Assembly (NCBI GenBank): GCA_015143295.1
Contig: CM026557.1
Span: 40,805,965 to 40,869,964 of the forward strand
DNA: 64,000 bases
Source: Tetracentron sinense
Taxonomy: Eukaryota > Streptophyta > Magnoliopsida > Trochodendrales > Trochodendraceae
Direction: 5' to 3'
Made by a program: the position numbers and the translations under genes
Notes under the pieces: generated by a model
Seen by the model: only the letters and a program-made list of their open reading frames with translations
Database searches by the model: none
Told to the model about the DNA's origin: nothing
Shown: one piece after another, positions 26,201-37,570 of the stretch
How the letters are laid out: each line of letters begins with the position of its first letter
Position numbering within the stretch: position 1 is the first letter of the stretch

Positions 26201-29200
26201 GGCAAAGAAAAAGAAAAAATGTGTTAATTTGTCATTGGTGTGTTTTGAATCAAATCTAGTGGATGTTCCTTCGAACACATTGTGAATTGATATTAAGGTG
26301 CTTCTGTGCATATTTCTCATTCTCTTCAGGGGTTCATTCGTCATCGAAGGGCCATGGCTGAGGAGCTTTTGTTCATGGGAAGCTCTACACTAGCAGTGGT
26401 GGAAACTGTGGGGACTTGCAGGCTGATTTTAGATTCTGGACATGTTTTACATTTAGAGGATACCTTTTATGTATCGTCTTTCAGACGGAATATTATTCAA
26501 GTTTCTAAACTTGATACTTCTGGTTATGGGTTTTTATTTGAGGGGAGTATGCTCTCCATTAGACATGCTTTCCAGACTATTGGAAATGGTATTTTGATTG
26601 ATGGGATTTATCAGTTAGCATTGGATTCCTGTTTTGCATCATCTTTTGTTGTGCATGTATGTTGATTCTACTACTCCAGTTACCGGTTCTAAGTGTGTTA
26701 GATAGAAAGGAGATTCTTCTATGTTGTGGCATCCAGATTGAGTCATATATCAAAGAAGCGTTTAGAGTCCTTAGTTAAGTCTAAAGTTCTGGAGCCCCTT
26801 GACTTTTCTGACTTCGAGACTTGTGTAGACTGTATTAAGGGGAAGATGACTAAGAGTCGGCAATTGGATGTTGTCAGATGTTCTGATCTTTTGGACCTAA
26901 TCCATGCTGACATATGTGGACCTCTCCATACGGAATCTCTAGGTTGTCAGCGATACTTCATCTGTTTTATCGATGACTCCTCTCGTTATGCTTTCGTATT
27001 TCTGATTTATCATAAGTCTGAAGCATTGGAGATATTCAAGCAATATAAGGTTGAAGTGAAGAAGCAGTTGGACATGCCGATTAAAGCTGTCTATTCTGAT
27101 AGAGGAGGTGAATACTATGGGAAAGCTGATGTTGATGGGGTTAATCACAGTGACTTTGTCAGTTTCCTTCATGAACACGATATTGTGCCTTAGTACACCA
27201 CTCCTCGGACTCCACAGAATGATGTAGCTGAGAGGAGGAATCGAACTTATATGGATGTTGTTCGCAGCATGATGAATCACACGGATTTACCAAATAGCTT
27301 TTGGGGTGAAGCCCTTAGGACCGCTATTTACGTTTTGAACAGGGTCCCCAACAAGGCAGCTCATGAAACCCCCTTTTTCCTCTGGACTGGGAGAAAGCCT
27401 AGTCTTCATCATTCTCGTATCTAGGATTGTCATACTGAAGCGAGGATTTATGATCCTACCTTGCAAAAGCTTGATCCAAAAACTGTGAGTTGTCACTTCG
27501 TTGGATATCTGGAGATATCGAAGGGTTTTAGATTTCACGGTCCTTCTAGACCATGACCATCTCAGTTTGGGGAGACCAATAATGTGAGATTTCTGGAAAA
27601 TGGTGAAATTGGAAGATTAGGTCATATAAAAGTTGTCTTTGAGGAAGTGCTTGATGGTGGTATTTCATTCACACTACTAGGCCTCTTTCACCTATTGTTC
27701 AAAGCATCTGTACAGTTGCAGTGCCATTGCAGGAAGCACAACAGGGTGCGACAATAGCAGCTGATATTGTTGCACCAACTCAAACTGTTGTTGCTCCACC
27801 CATTGCTACTCCAGTACCTCTGAGAAGATGGGATAGAAGATCTGCTATTTCTTGCGATTATGAGGTGTATTTGAATGAAGGTGACATTAGTGATTCTGAA
27901 GATCCTTCCAATTTTCGAGATGCTCTTCAGAATCACGCTCTCGAGAATGGTTGGATGTAATGAAAGAGGAATTGATGTCCATGGAGAAGAATTCAATTTG
28001 GGATCTTACAGATTTACCTCCTAATTTCTCGACCATTGGGTGTAGATGGATTTACAAGACCAAAAGAGATTCTAAAGGAAAAGTGGAAAGGTTTAAGGCG
28101 AGGCTTGTGGCCAAGGGTTTTAAGCAAAAAGAAGGTATTGACTATGCTGAGACATTTTCACCTGTTTCTAAGAAGGATTCCCTCAGGATTAATTTTGGCT
28201 CTAGTAACGCATTTTGATCTAGAACTTCACCAGATGGATGTTAAACTTAATTTCTGAATGGTGAGCTTGAAGAAGTGATTTACATGGATCAACCAGAAGG
28301 CTTTAGTGCTCCTGGAAGTGAAGACCTTATTTGTAATTTGAGGAAGTCGATTTATAATTTGAAGCAAGCCTCCAGGCAATGGTACCTGAAGTTTGACCAA
28401 GTTGTTGTTCAACATGGTTTCCAGGAAAATCCAATGGATCACTGCATATACCTCAAGGTGAGTGGGAGTAGGTTTGTCATACTTGTGCTATATGTCAATA
28501 ACATTCTTTTGGCAAGTAATGACATTCATATGCTTCATGATACCAAGCTATTCTTGTCATGAAATTTTGACATGAAGGATATGGGAGAGGTAAGCTATGC
28601 CTTGGGTATCAAGATCAACAGGAATCGCAGTTCAGATTGTTTGGGGTTATCCCAAAGGGCTTACATTGACAAAATGCTAGCCAAATTCAAGATGCAGAAT
28701 TGTGCCCCCGGAGATACTCCAGTTGTTAAGGGAGATATCTTCAATAATCATCAATGTCCCAAAATGCAGTTGAAGGACTTCAAGTGGATTCTACTGAATA
28801 TGCTTCTGCAGTTGGCAGTCTTATGTATGCCATGATTTGCATCACTTACCTGAGTTTCATTGTGGGAATGTTGGGATGATATCAAAAGAATCCTAGAGCT
28901 GTTCACTGGACTACAGTGAAGAAAGTACTTTCATACTTTCAAAGGACTAAAGACTTCATGCTAGTTTACAGGAGATGTGATGAAATGGAAGTTGTTGGTT
29001 ATTCAGATTCTGACTTTGCTGGATGTCAAGATAGTTTGAAGTCGACTTCAGGGTATGTTTTCTTGTTAACTCAAGGTGTTGTTTCAGGGAGAAGTGTCAA
29101 GCAATCCTTGGTGACATCTTCTACCATGAAAGCAGAGTATGTTGCTTGTTATGAGGCTACACAATAGACAATTTAGATGAAGAACTTTATTAGTGAGCTC

Positions 29201-29661
29201 AAAATAGTAGACTCCATTGAGCGACCGATCAAAGTTCATTGTGACAATGAAGTTGTCATTCGATATGTTAAGAACGATCATGTCACAAGCAGGAACAAAC
29301 ATATAGAGATCAAATATCTGTATGTATGGGAGAAGGTTCGAGCTGGTTTGATCGTTATCCCTCGCTTATCCACCTTTGTTATGATTGTTGATCCATTGAC
29401 TAAGGGACTTTTAGTTAGAGCTTTCAAGGATCATGTAACCCGTATGAAAGTTTTAGAGTCATTTGATTCTTTTGTTTAGTGGGAGTGTTTATTTGTTATC
29501 TTATTCCAATCATTTTATAATTTACATGTTATGATCATACACTCATTTTTAAATTTTATGGTTTGCAAATAATTTGATGCATCATTTGATTATACTTATG
29601 TTTGAATGCACGTGCAAAAGGATAGACATCAAGTGATGGTATTCACATGGCGGATAACATT

Positions 29662-32600
29662 TGTAAGCACCCAATTTTTACACCCTTATCCTAACCATGG
29701 TTAAGTCCATAAACCATAGCAATCCCCAACCAAATCCTCTTAACCATAGGAAAAACCCTAGCCAACCCTAGGAATCACCCTATCCGAACCCTCACCCTAG
29801 GTAAACCCTAGCCTAACCCTAGAACTAGACCACTAGGTAACCCTAAGTAAACCCTAGCCTAACCCTAGGACCAGACCACTAGTAACCCTAGGTAAACCCT
29901 AATGTAACCCTAGGACCAAACCCTAGTCCAAAGCCTAGATAAAATTAAGCCCTAAACCAAGCCCTAGGCCCTTGGGGCTTCAACCCTAGGTCCTTAAAGC
30001 CCTAGAAATTCAAAACCAGCCTCCAGTACCGCGTGCCTGCAATAAGCCGAAGGCCTGTTGGTTAAAAACCAACAGTGTCGGTAATTGGATTACCTACGCC
30101 CATTTTTTCAAAGCCTTGGGGGTTTTGGTAATCCCATTACCGACACCACTGGGTTTTCTTTCCTGCAACACACCCACTCCTCTGCGAGTTTAGGCACGCG
30201 TGCAGCCACCCCTCTCCAGCCTGCACGCCCCTCTCCGGCCACTGTAGCTCGACCCATCCTGATACTAATGCCATGGGGGTCCTCTCTAGGCTCCCCTTTC
30301 AAATGGCAGCTCACCCCATGATCAAAACCACTTGCAAAAACCAGCCCTAGTCTAGCACCTCTAGGCCTTCCCAATAGCTCCACGAAGCCCTTGTCCCCTT
30401 CCCAACACCTGGGTAGCAGCATCACCTTGCTCCACCGCCTACAGCAGCACCTCAGCCACACACAGTGCCACCACCGAGCCACTAAGCGAAGGCAACAGGG
30501 TAGGGCTTCCCCCTACCCATTTACTTCCTGTTTTAAATGTTCATGTGAGTCTCTGATCCTTCCAGGGGACTAATCCCTTTTGATTTGCAGTTAACCCATG
30601 ACAGGGGTCTCTCCTACCTTGATCATAGGTGTGGGGAACCCCTAGGGGTATACCAACTCATGGAGTAGCCTCATGGGACTTCTGGGGGTCCCTCAAGTCA
30701 TAAGGGAACCCCTGGATGCACCCCATAGCAATCCCGTAAGGGAATTTTCATTTTCTGGAAATTCACAGGGTGTCGGTAAACACAGTGCCGACACCCCTGC
30801 ACCTTGCTGTTTGAAGGCCTGTGGATCCCACCTGAGCATCTCCTGGGCCAATCCAAGGCCTGGGTTGGACCCCTTGGTCTCCCCTACATCTCATCTGAAT
30901 ACCTCGAGAATCATGATTAAGCCTAACCATAGTTAAAATTCAAAAAAACCAAAAGCTATCTAAATATTGGTAATCAGATTACCGACATTTATGATTTTAT
31001 GCAAATAAGGACCAGGCCACCTTTGGCCCACTACCAGGCCCACAGGAAGCATCCCCTGGGATCTACAGCAGGCCTATGGCCTTCCCCTCATCCTGGTCTT
31101 TAAATCCATGGGTCATGGACCCCCTAACTCCACCTCTAACCATAGTTACAGAGGATGCAAACCGTGGCTAAAGTGTTGAAATTTGCGGTGAAGCTTTCAC
31201 CGCCATTCTGGTTTGTGCATAATTTGAATTGGCGGTAAAGCATTCACCACCAATTCTAGATTTGCCATGTTTTGGGTTTTGCAGTAAGCCCACAGCCCAT
31301 GGGGGCCCTCCACAAGACTAGACATGGCCCTTGGGACCCACTCCAAGCCTCTCCAGGCCCTGCCTTGCCTTAACCGTGGTTAACTCAACCATGATTAAAA
31401 GTTAACCATGGTTAATTGAACTAACCCTCTTGAAAAAATCTGAAAAAATCACAGAAAATCCCAAATATTCTAAAACTTGGGGAAATGACATTTTTGGATT
31501 ATATGTTCATGTCTAACCATGGTTAGATGAGCTTAACTATGATTAACCTTTAGTTTAACCATGGTTAAGCCCATTTAAGCCATGAAAAATTTCAAATGGC
31601 AATATAAATCCAAATCTAACTTTGTACATTGCCCAGCCTTGGTTATCCAGACTAACCATAGTTAAACTCATGTCTTAACCATGGTTAGCCCACTTAACTT
31701 GGGAAAATTTGAGAAAATTCCCTAAAAGTGTTTACATCACATTTAAGGACCTTATGGACCTTGCTTGACCCCGATTAGCAACCTTAACCATAGTTAAACC
31801 CTTTTTGGCCTACTGGGCCTAACTTTAAGCCTACCGGGCTTACCCTTGGCCTATCGGGCCCCACTCAAAGCCTACCGGGCTTACCCTTAGCCTACCGGAT
31901 CTAACTTAAAGCCTACCAGACTTATCCTTGACCTACCGGGCCCAACTTAAAGCCTACTGGGCTTACCCTTGACCTACTGGACCCAACTCAAAGTTTACTG
32001 GGCTTACCCTTGGCTTACCGGGCCCAATCCAAAGCTTACCGGGCTAACGCTTAGCCTATCGAGCCCAACTCAAAGCCTACCGGGCTTATCCTTGGCCTAC
32101 TAGACCCAATCCAAAGCCTACAGGGCTTACTCTTGACCTCTGGGTCTAACCAAGTCCTGCCGGGCTTAATCTCGGCCTACCGGACCCAATCTTGGCCTAC
32201 CGAGCCCAACCCTTGGCCTACCAGGCCTAAACCCTAGCCTATCGGGCTCACCCTTGGCCTACCGGGCCTAACTCAATTCCTATTGGGCTTACCCTTGGCC
32301 TATCGGGCCTAATCCAAAGTCTACCGAATTAAACCCTAGTCTTCCGGACTACCCTTCGACCTATCGGGCCAATCAATACAATCAAGCACTTGACCAACCC
32401 GTTCAACCACCCCTAGCCTCCTGGCTAGACCCTAAGTCACCCTTGGTGCACACACAACACTCCCTTAGCCTTAGCACGGGCTCATGTGCTAGAACTACGC
32501 TCGGTCTGATTTCACCCAAATGTGAGTACGTAGGCAACCCAACTCGGGTTCGACCCTAGTTTAGCTTTTTTCCTTCTTAGATTAGTATAAACTAAACCTA

Positions 32601-32839
32601 AGACATTTGACTAATCATTGACATTAATTTGGCTAAAACCTAGTAAGTAGAGAACCGTTGTAAAACGGAAGTGCCGGGGTGCCTACCACCTTCCCCAGGC
32701 TTAACCGAACCTCTTATCTAGAACTCTAAGCAGACTAAGACCTTATCAATTACTTGGGACTTATCCCTACCGAATTAATAAGTGACGACTCTAAACATAA
32801 CAACAGGCCAAATGTGGGTAGCCAGAATCCGTGCTCACA
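29662..32839. mobile_element. Solo LTR, 3.18 kb (fossil), minus orientation
   Basis: In reverse complement this is the same LTR family as 15163-17734. It begins TGTAAGCACCCAATTTTTACA and ends CCGTGCTCACA. The flanks acatt (29657-29661) and ccatt (32840-32844) form a 5-bp duplication with one mismatch. It sits in the non-coding 3' part of the copia element. It carries long arrays of ggcctaccgggc type at about 31800-32370 and of aaccctaggtaaaccc type at about 29745-29990. No internal region adjoins it. Confidence 0.83.
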
Positions 32840-32941
32840 CCATTGATGTCAAGTTAGGCCCAAGAGCATGCACAAAGCTCTAAAGTCACTTGGGCTGAAC
32901 ATGGTTGGTCACAATATTTGAGACCTTTATTGTGGATACAA

Positions 32942-33111
32942 GTGGATACACTATAACGTGCAAGGGTGGCCTAACATTTGCTACAGTGAGAGAAGCAGGA
33001 CATCAAGTGCCAAGCTACCAGCCTGCAAGAGCACTTGTACTTGTCAAGCACTTCCTTGATGGAAGGCCCCTCCCCATCACTTCAAGAAAAATCGAGCATC
33101 CATTAGCTTAG
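32942..33111 (+). pseudogene. Duplicate of SCPL exon 8 (gene fragment)
   Basis: This reproduces the last SCPL exon, including the catalytic-His motif EAGHQVP and the terminal HPLA plus stop. It differs from the genic copy by a few substitutions; for example the TVAYKG of the gene reads TITCKG here. It has no acceptor site or upstream exons and follows directly on copia 3' sequence, so it cannot encode a peptidase on its own. Confidence 0.88.
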
Positions 33112-33839
33112 TCAATCTCTCATAATTGTTTCTTCTCCTTTATTATTTGATTATGTTGCTGCAATGTTTTGCATTGAGATGATCTTTGAAAACAAAAATT
33201 AGAAAATAATTTGAAAATTAGGGATAATTGAAATTTAGGGATTTATCTACTATAAGAGTTTCGATACTCTACAACTCTTTTGCATGGCCCTATGCAATCT
33301 CATGTATTTTAGCAAAACCCGGATTGGTTGTTGTTGCCATCAGAGAATTGGTTTAGTGGTGGGTCCCACTACGAAGTGGTCAACATGGGACCTGCACATG
33401 TTCTATACATAAGGAAAAATGGTTGAGATGCCTACCATTGGATTTGATGTGGCTTTCCTTAGCTCTTGGATCTTGATGGGTGGTTACCGGTGTTATTTAA
33501 AAGGTTTGGGAAAGTCTCTCTTCTTACTCACATTGTTGCAAGCCCCATTGATTGAGACTTGAGAGGAGAAGAGAAGACACCCAAAGTTATTATTCTTGCT
33601 CTGCAGGTTTCCAGTATATTTATATTATTATTCATCTTCTTCATCCAGTAAAGAGGTATGTACATTTATCCCCAGATGTTTCAATTAACAGAATAATATG
33701 ATTTGATTGGTCTAGATCATGTGATTACTATTGAGTTTAGAATAGTAATTTATATTGGATAATTTTTATTCCAACATCTACAATGGAAGCTTACGAAATA
33801 ATAAGGTAATCTCTGTTTTCTTTTTTTTACTTTTTCCAA

Positions 33840-34460
33840 TGCCTCTTGTAAGATTCACCCACCCCTAAAGTTGACCAACTTATCATTGTTTTTAGGAAAA
33901 AAAAAATATGAAATTAATTTAATCCTAGGAATATTGAATTTTAATCAGGGCTTTAAAAAATTAATATATTTTTTGAAAACCAAGGATAAGTGGGTGAACT
34001 TTAGGGGTGGATAAATCTTAACCCCTATTAGAGTCCGGTTACGCCCTTGAGGTTTCCATGTGTCTCTTTTGACACCACTTAACTACGGTTAAGATTCACC
34101 CACCCTTAGGGTTCATCCACCTATGCTTGGTTTTTTGAAAAGAAATATGAAAAACAAAATTAACCCTAGGAGTTAGGGAATTTTAACCAGGGTTTAATAT
34201 TTTTTTTTCCAATAGCCAAGAATAGTCGGTGAACCCTAGGGGTTCCATGTGTCTGTTTTGACACCCCTTAACTGTGGTTAAGATTCACCTACCCCTAGAG
34301 TTCACCCACTTATCCTTGGGTTTTAGAAAAAAAAATATTCATTTTTTCTAAACCCTAGTTAAATATTCTAACTCTTAGGGTTAATTTTTTTTCCTAAAAA
34401 CCAAGGATAAGTGGGTGAACCCTAGGGGAGGGTGAATCTTAACCACAGTTAAGGAGTATA
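33840..34460. repeat. Foldback-family arms in tandem, about 190-bp period
   Basis: Three diverged direct copies each contain ccatgtgtctcttttgacac, ggttaagattcacccaccc, a tatccttggttttta block and ttaaccctagg. The final copy is followed by a complementary arm. The arms are of the same family as 10647-10965 and 14570-15140. Confidence 0.75.
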
Positions 34461-34689
34461 TAACCATAGACTATTCTATAGATGAGTAAGGGGTAGTATG
34501 AAAATTAAGCACACATTCAATAAAAATGTTGTCTTATAATTATGATAAGGGTAATTTGGGAATTAAAAAAAAATTAGTATACGTTTTAAGGGGAGCATCT
34601 TGTTAATAGAGTAATATAGATTAAAGTCAAACGACATTTTTGGAATTAAAACAAATATCAATCAACGTTTTGAAAGGAATCCTTTTTAT

Positions 34690-35068
34690 ATTAGTAGAGA
34701 GATCGATATCTATCAATAAAATAGTTATATGACAGGTGAGTCTTTTTATCAAATAACTACGTCCTGGATCTCGAGATTTTAACTTTTTCACGCTAGGTCC
34801 CTCATTGACTTCGGCTTTATTAATGACTAAATCCGCTTCGTTGAAACCCGCATTGGGACTAGCATTTGTTGTTACAGAATAAACCAACTTAAAAATGGGA
34901 TAACATGTTCGATAAGACATGAGTTCCAACCAAAGAGCTATTACGGTACCGGTACCGATAAAAAAGATGGTTGTAGCTATACGAAATGGATTTTGGGATT
35001 TATTAACATTCTCCAAAAAAAAATGGTACTGTTGATAATCCTATAGGTATTGAAACCATTAAAAGAAC
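34690..35068 (-). pseudogene. Nuclear plastid DNA: petD 3' fragment joined to an rpl22 fragment
   Basis: On the minus strand, 35068-34928 matches the plastid petD (cytochrome b6f subunit IV) C-terminal region: VLLMVS, then [11 protein letters not shown], then ATT..FIGT....ALWL. At about 34927 it switches to plastid rpl22: [39 protein letters not shown] and GRSYLIKR. Both are on the same strand and happen to read through in one open frame of 129 codons, but this is a chimera of two organelle pieces. It has no promoter or transit peptide and clear divergence from plastid genes. I regard it as a NUPT, not a new gene. Confidence 0.85.
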
Positions 35069-35097
35069 TTATTCTATGTATATTTGTATTAGATTAG

Positions 35098-35259
35098 GCA
35101 GTTTCTTATTTATGGTATGTAGAAGTCTATAAAAGAATTCCTCGTCAATGGGAAGAGTGCATCAAGAATTTCCTAAGCTTAAATGGGAAAGAGGCGTTAA
35201 TCCAAGAGTTGAATGAGTGGCAGAGCCATCCACCAACCGTGGAAAATAAGGAAATCTGA
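35098..35259 (+). other. Unassigned open stretch, possible exon
   Basis: A 53-codon open stretch reads VYKRIPRQWEECIKNF and LNEWQSHPPTVENKEI before TGA at 35257. It is well-mixed sequence in an otherwise AT-rich area, beside the plastid insert. I do not recognise it. It could be a relic exon of a host or mobile gene, or another organelle fragment. Confidence 0.25.
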
Positions 35260-36600
35260 AAAGGTAAGAAAAAAAGAAATGTTAGTCCTGACTAAGTAAA
35301 AGTAATTACTATGTACAAAAAAAATTGAATTATTTGTTGTATATTTTTGTAGTACCTTGCAAGTTTTGTAACTGATGATGCTTGACTTGATTCTTTATTG
35401 TATAGTTTGCATGTCTGATTTGCGAATGGAGTTTTGTTTTGTAAAACCGTTACAAATATAGTAATATCATGATGATTAGATAAAATTTTAATGAACTAAT
35501 AAATAAATAAATTTGAATTTGTATATAAGTTTTAAGAAATACAATTTTCAAATGTTTTTAAATCATTTTCTCTAATTTTGACCTGAGATTAAATGTACGA
35601 CGTTAAGTTTAAATAAAAATAATAATTTTATATTAGAATATATATAGAAATACTAAAATTAGTGTACTTACCGGTAATTAGATACACATGTCTTTATAAC
35701 GTGTCTCACATGGATGCCAGATTGATATTATAAAGATAAGTAGTTGAAATGGAGTCAATCGATAGAATTTTATTAAACATGACGATAAATAATAAAATAA
35801 ATATAGTATCAATATGGCATACATCTATATGATATCTGGTTTCGAGCAAAAGGTAATAATCTTCCTGAGACAATTGCAATTGAATGATGTATCAATAATT
35901 TGATTGTGATTTTATATAAATTTGGCTAAAAAAAACAATATTTATTTACTGTTTGTATGTTTGTTTTTGCCACTTGTTTAAAATAATATTTGAAAAGATA
36001 ATTGTGTTCATTGTAACTAATCCATCCCATCCATATTTGAATAGCCACAATCGTACGTTGTTTTTTTTAAATGCACGTAAATTTATTTCGATTATGAGCT
36101 TACCAAAAAAAAACCATAAACTATTTCATGTTGTAATTAATGGTTACCGATTTGTAAAGTTACATGGGTATGCTATGATGTAATTACAATGACAGGGACA
36201 TTGTTGGTATAGGCATAGTTATGATGACATCAGTATAACATTAGATCAAAGGGAATAAATAATTAGAGGCACCAACAATGCATGGAAACAACATAATCAA
36301 GGCAAGGGGGGAAAAATAATAACAAACCAAAAAAGTATTATTATGCAAGAACTCACCTATAAAATTAAAGGCATTAACAATCCATGAAAACGACCACAGT
36401 AAGCCCAACAAAACAAAAAAACATCAAAAGCCCAATTTCCTGATTATGCAAGAACCAACCGCAATGCATATGGACAAAGCATAGAACAAAAATCAAACAT
36501 AAATATTATGGGAGGAAAAAACAATATTGGAAGCATAGTTCAACAACCAAATACAAATTATAATTTGGATTAGAATATAAACGAAGAATGAAGTAAGAGT
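35260..36600. other. Intergenic, no gene seen
   Basis: AT-rich sequence with stops in all frames. No recognisable element ends. Confidence 0.5.
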
Positions 36601-36639
36601 CCTGCGAAGCGGACCCCAGTGCCCGCTTCTAAGATGACT

Positions 36640-36805
36640 CAAGTGTCCCGTGTCCCTTTTAACCTCTATTTAACCATGGTTAAGCTTAATTAAATTAAAA
36701 TTAGTTTTTTTTCCTAAAAACCATGGTTACATTGCATAACCCTAAGGGTTAACCACATTTGATGGATGGTTAAAAAGGGGCATGGACCAATGAGGTCACT
36801 GGGGT
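36640..36805. repeat. Short foldback-family copy
   Basis: gtgtcccttttaacctctat and ttaaccatggttaag on the left face a complementary ggttaaaaaggggcatg on the right, around a T-rich centre. Confidence 0.6.
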
Positions 36806-36995
36806 CAACTTCTAATCTAACCCTGGATCCGTTTTCTATTTCGCATGAAGTAAAGCAATCAGCCACTAAGCACTCTCCATCAAACACCCCATTATCCAAA
36901 ATCAACCATATGCATCAAACACCCCATTAGTGGGCTTTGATCAGTTTATTGCACATATTTTTGCCTACTCGACAACTTAAATGATGCTAACTACA

Positions 36996-37570
36996 ATCAG
37001 TTAGACACATTTAATGGGATTAAAAGGGATTCTTGTTGGGATTATGCACCGGATGATTATTTGATAAGAAGTATAGGTGTTTAAAAATATTCGTAAGCAA
37101 TAAAAATCGTGACCATGAGTTATATTTTTTTTATACCCAAGGGTTAGTGAGTTTTAACCACAGTTAATGGGTCTAAAACTTCTTGTTATGCAACATATAT
37201 GTATAAGTGTTTTAAAAAAAAATCACGCGTAAGGACTAAAAATATGTGACAAAGAATTAAATTTTTTTAACCCTATTAAAAGGGATTTGTGTAGGGTTGA
37301 TGCACCAAATATGCATCGGATCATTGGATAAGAAGTATAGGTGTTTACAAAAAAACAAATCATTAGGAATAAAAATTCTTTATTTTATATAAACCTCAAG
37401 GGTTATTGAGTTTTAACCACAATTAATGGGGTTAGAAGGAGTTCATTTTTGTTTTATGTGGTTACTTGGGCCAATTGAGGATGTGGAGAGTAATGTAATT
37501 AGAGGGTAGATGGCATTAAATGGCATTAAAAGGGATTCGTGTTGGCAAACACCCTGTGTGATACACGGGA
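36996..37570. repeat. About 250-bp tandem repeat, 2-3 diverged copies
   Basis: Units start near taaaagggattc(t/g)tgttgg at about 37018, 37266 and 37519. The first two share ggataagaagtataggtgtt and a gttttaaccacagttaatgg stretch. It is a variant of the foldback-family arm. Confidence 0.65.

Larger units (their letters stand above)
23257..33776 (+). mobile_element. Ty1/copia LTR retrotransposon (fossil, broken), adjoining the SCPL gene
   Basis: The proposed 5' LTR runs from TGTTGG at 23257 to CCAACA at 23869. Next to it is a primer-binding site, attGGTATCAGAGC (23870-23883), matching the usual initiator-Met-tRNA type. After a long leader come gag (about 25339-26200), protease/pre-integrase and integrase (about 26300-27600), reverse transcriptase (about 27950-28850) and RNase H (about 28900-29480). 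The 3' terminal block ends at 33776. The coding region is no longer continuous and has multiple breaks, so the element is dead. No target duplication is visible. By eye the two terminal blocks differ at roughly 5-7% of positions, so it is moderately old. A 3.2-kb solo LTR interrupts its 3' non-coding part. Confidence 0.85.

Noticed and set aside
29745-29990. Telomere-like aaccctag repeats
   Set aside because: The units are irregular (taaacc, ctagcc and accaga spacers) and lie inside the LTR, with the complement in the other LTR copy. They are LTR repeats, not an interstitial telomere.
34627-35016. 129-codon minus-strand frame as a new gene
   Set aside because: Its two halves match plastid petD and rpl22, so it is treated as a nuclear plastid chimera.
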